In this document: positions 62,140 through 64,000 of the stretch, piece after piece | How positions within the stretch are numbered: the stretch's first letter is position 1 | Layout: each line of letters begins with the position of its first letter | Origin: Clostridium_AD sp050717535 | GTDB taxonomy: Bacteria; Bacillota; Clostridia; Clostridiales; Clostridiaceae | Direction of reading: 5' to 3' | DNA length: 64,000 nucleotides | Assembly: GCF_050717535.1 (NCBI RefSeq) | Contig: NZ_JBOITM010000074.1 | Coordinates: 32,353 to 96,352 of the forward strand | The notes under the pieces: model-generated | Seen by the model: the letters and a program-made list of their open reading frames with translations, nothing else | Database searches by the model: none | What the model was told of the DNA's origin: nothing | Position numbers and translations under genes: made by a program

Positions 62140-62174
62140 AAGGTACAAAACAATTATTAATTGTTTTGTACCTT
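62140..62174. repeat. 35-bp palindrome upstream of the methyltransferase
   Basis: AAGGTACAAAACAATTA, a centre T, and TAATTGTTTTGTACCTT, perfect over all 17 pairs. It lies 24 bases before the minus-strand start codon and could be an operator or an attenuator stem in its leader. No T-run on either side beyond the stem itself. Confidence 0.75.
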
Positions 62175-62364
62175 ATGTTTTAAGTTAATAACTTTAATTA
62201 TACCTTATATTTAGAGGTAATGGGGAGATATTAGTGTTAATATATAAAATACAATCTTGGTATAGTTTTAGTTGCTATGAGTTTTTAAAGTGCGTACTTA
62301 CATTTTTAAAATATAGTGATACAATAATATCTAGTGGAAATAAGATAATGGAGGTAGTTTAAAT

Positions 62365-62925
62365 ATGAATGAAACTTTAAAAAATATAAGAAATAGGAGA
62401 AGCACGAGGGCATTTTTACCAGAACAGCTTAATGATACTGACGTGCAAGATATAATAGATGCAGGTATTTATGCACCAAGTGCTACAAATAAGCAACCTT
62501 GGCATTTTACAGTAATACAAAGAAAAGATATTATAGATAGGTTAAATGATGCTTTTAAAGAAATTGCAAGTAAATCTGATAATGAATACATTAGAAGATT
62601 TACTGACAATGAAAAATTTCATGTGTTTTATAATGCTCCAACAGTAGTTTTGATATCCGGAGACCAGAATAATGGGGCTGCTTCAGTTGATTGCGCCGCA
62701 GCGGCAGAAAATATGCTTATAGCAGCAGAATCATTAGAAATTGGAGGCTGTTGGATTGGGCTTATTGCATATTTATTAAATAGTGCAGAAGGCGCAGAAT
62801 GGCTTAAGGAACTTGAAATACCGGAAGGCTTTAAACAAATACATGCAGTATGTCTTGGATATAAAAAAATTCAGATAACTAATGCACCAAAAAGGAAAGA
62901 AAACTCAGTAAATTATATGAAATAG
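62365..62925 (+). CDS. Nitroreductase family protein
   Basis: 186-residue FMN-dependent oxidoreductase. RNRRSTRAFLPEQL and IIDAGIYAPSATNKQPWHFTVI bind the flavin; AAAENMLIAAESLEIGGCWIGLI is the core helix, and AVCLGYKK near the end. RBS GGAGGTAG. Substrate unknown. A palindromic terminator follows. Confidence 0.92.
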   Translation: MNETLKNIRNRRSTRAFLPEQLNDTDVQDIIDAGIYAPSATNKQPWHFTVIQRKDIIDRLNDAFKEIASKSDNEYIRRFTDNEKFHVFYNAPTVVLISGDQNNGAASVDCAAAAENMLIAAESLEIGGCWIGLIAYLLNSAEGAEWLKELEIPEGFKQIHAVCLGYKKIQITNAPKRKENSVNYMK

Positions 62926-62953
62926 AAATATGTTTACAATATAAGATATAAAT

Positions 62954-62993
62954 AAAAAATTCAACAGATTTAATTAAATCTGTTGAATTTTTT
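62954..62993. terminator. Bidirectional-looking terminator after nitroreductase
   Basis: Perfect 40-base palindrome, 20-base arms AAAAAATTCAACAGATTTAA and its complement, with T6 at the end. Confidence 0.9.
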
Positions 62994-63129
62994 ATCAAAT
63001 AGATATATAAGGATAAGTGAAAATTATAAATTCTATTTATATCATTATAGTGGTAATATAAATATGAAAAACTAATATTGGTAGTTCAGGACTTTGAAAT
63101 TTAAGAATATACTTTGGGGGGAATTTTAA

Positions 63130-63945
63130 ATGTACGATAAAGTTATGGAATCGGTAAATTATATAAAAAATAAGGTGAACAATAAGCCAGTAGTGGCCGT
63201 GATTTTAGGCTCAGGCTTAGGTGATTTGGCAAATGTAGTAGAAAATAGTGAGTACATTGATTATGTGGATATACCTAATTTTCCACTAACCACAGTAGCC
63301 GGGCATGAAGGTAGATTAGTTTTTGGTCAAATTAGTGGCGTAGAAGTACTATTGATGCAGGGAAGATTCCATTACTATGAGGGTTATACAATGAAGCAGG
63401 TAACTTATCCTATATATGTTATGCAACAGTTGGGTATTAAAAAGCTTATTGTTACAAATGCCTGCGGAGGAATAAATACAAGCTTCAGCCCAGGATCATT
63501 AATGATTATCAATGATTTTATAAATCTTATTAGTGACAATCCACTTATTGGTGTTAATGATGAAAGATTTGGTGTGAGATTCCCAGATATGTCTGAGCCA
63601 TATAATCTAGAACTTATTGATAGTGCAAAAGCTATTGCGGATGAGATTGGTGTGGAATATAAAGAGGGAATTTATGCTGGGTTTATGGGGCCATATTATG
63701 AAACTGCTGCAGAAATTGTAGCAATAGGAAGACAGGGGGCGGATGCAGTAGGCATGTCAACAGTTCCTGAAACAATAGCAGCAAACTACTTAGGTATGGA
63801 TGTACTAGGTATTGCTTGTATTACTAATATGGCTACAGGAATACAGAAAGTTAAACACTCTCATGAAAGAGTAGTAGAAACTGCCCAAAAGGCTTCTGTG
63901 GATTTGTGTAAATGGGTAGTTAAAATTATTGAAGGCATGGCTTAG
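63130..63945 (+). CDS. punA: Purine nucleoside phosphorylase, trimeric type
   Basis: 271 residues. Cleaves purine nucleosides with phosphate. Motifs of the trimeric PNP family: VILGSGLGDLANVV (phosphate site), FHYYEGYTMKQVTYP, VTNACGGIN, GFMGPYYETAAEI, DAVGMSTVPETI and CITNMATG. GGGGGG-rich RBS before ATG 63130. No further gene is complete before the window ends at 64000. Confidence 0.95.
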   Translation: MYDKVMESVNYIKNKVNNKPVVAVILGSGLGDLANVVENSEYIDYVDIPNFPLTTVAGHEGRLVFGQISGVEVLLMQGRFHYYEGYTMKQVTYPIYVMQQLGIKKLIVTNACGGINTSFSPGSLMIINDFINLISDNPLIGVNDERFGVRFPDMSEPYNLELIDSAKAIADEIGVEYKEGIYAGFMGPYYETAAEIVAIGRQGADAVGMSTVPETIAANYLGMDVLGIACITNMATGIQKVKHSHERVVETAQKASVDLCKWVVKIIEGMA

Positions 63946-64000
63946 CCTATTTGACAACATAAGTGAAGCTAATAAATGAACGGTTATCTATTCGTAATTG

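Noticed and set aside
1..64000. CRISPR array, rRNA operon, prophage or intact IS element
   Set aside because: No spaced direct repeats of CRISPR type, no rRNA sequence and no transposase or phage structural gene was found.

Overview
The window is AT-rich, low-GC DNA from an anaerobic Gram-positive bacterium, most likely a Clostridium or close relative. The pointers are a corrinoid-dependent ethanolamine microcompartment operon under ANTAR antitermination, a tungsten aldehyde:ferredoxin oxidoreductase locus, CWB2 surface-protein repeats, strong GGAGG ribosome sites, TTG/GTG starts and many sigma-A type promoters. Species is not determinable from the sequence alone.

Layout. 1-2415: end of a sensor kinase, a response regulator cut to 40 codons, and a membrane polyferredoxin. 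2515-18680: a complete ethanolamine utilisation (eut) locus: eutG, eutS-P-V-W, then eutA-B-C-L-K-E-M-T-pduL-(eut_hyp)-N-pduT-like-H-Q. Three dual-hairpin ANTAR attenuators, each overlapping a terminator, stand before eutG, eutS and eutA; the regulators EutV and EutW that act on them are encoded inside the locus. 19345-27475: a Moco/Tuco-type riboswitch, the tungstate transporter tupABC and pterin cofactor genes (moaB, two moeA, moaA, moaC, MOSC). 27575-33511: a second, divergent riboswitch-like leader with a strong terminator, then an aldehyde oxidoreductase with ferredoxin subunit, MoaD-like carrier and NuoE/F/G-like subunits, predicted to form an electron-bifurcating or confurcating complex. 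33531-35506: a small inverted-repeat element, a decapitated moaD, a 53-codon ORF ending in Gly-Gly and an unusual tandem E1-like protein on the minus strand.

35792-38371: DedA protein, tRNA-Ser, and a rearrangement scar in which a broken sfsA and the tail of a multicopper oxidase meet. 38554-44232: AraC regulator, FliB-like methylase, CWB2 surface protein, NagX-like membrane acyltransferase. 44525-52698: a signalling block (triple-receiver hybrid kinase, CheR, receiver-less CheB, GGDEF protein, LapA-like protein, HD-GYP protein). 52836-63945: zwf, a cyclase, aminopeptidase P, a toxin-antitoxin pair, the AmmeMemoRadiSam pair, a 193-bp near-palindrome, a HEAT-THUMP methyltransferase fusion, a nitroreductase and purine nucleoside phosphorylase.

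How the parts may work together: EutBC releases acetaldehyde inside the shell, EutE/PduL/EutP/EutQ turn it to acetate and ATP, EutG to ethanol. The tungsten pathway next door would equip an aldehyde oxidoreductase able to handle escaping aldehydes and exchange electrons with ferredoxin and NAD; this link is inference from proximity. No CRISPR array, rRNA, prophage or intact insertion sequence was seen.
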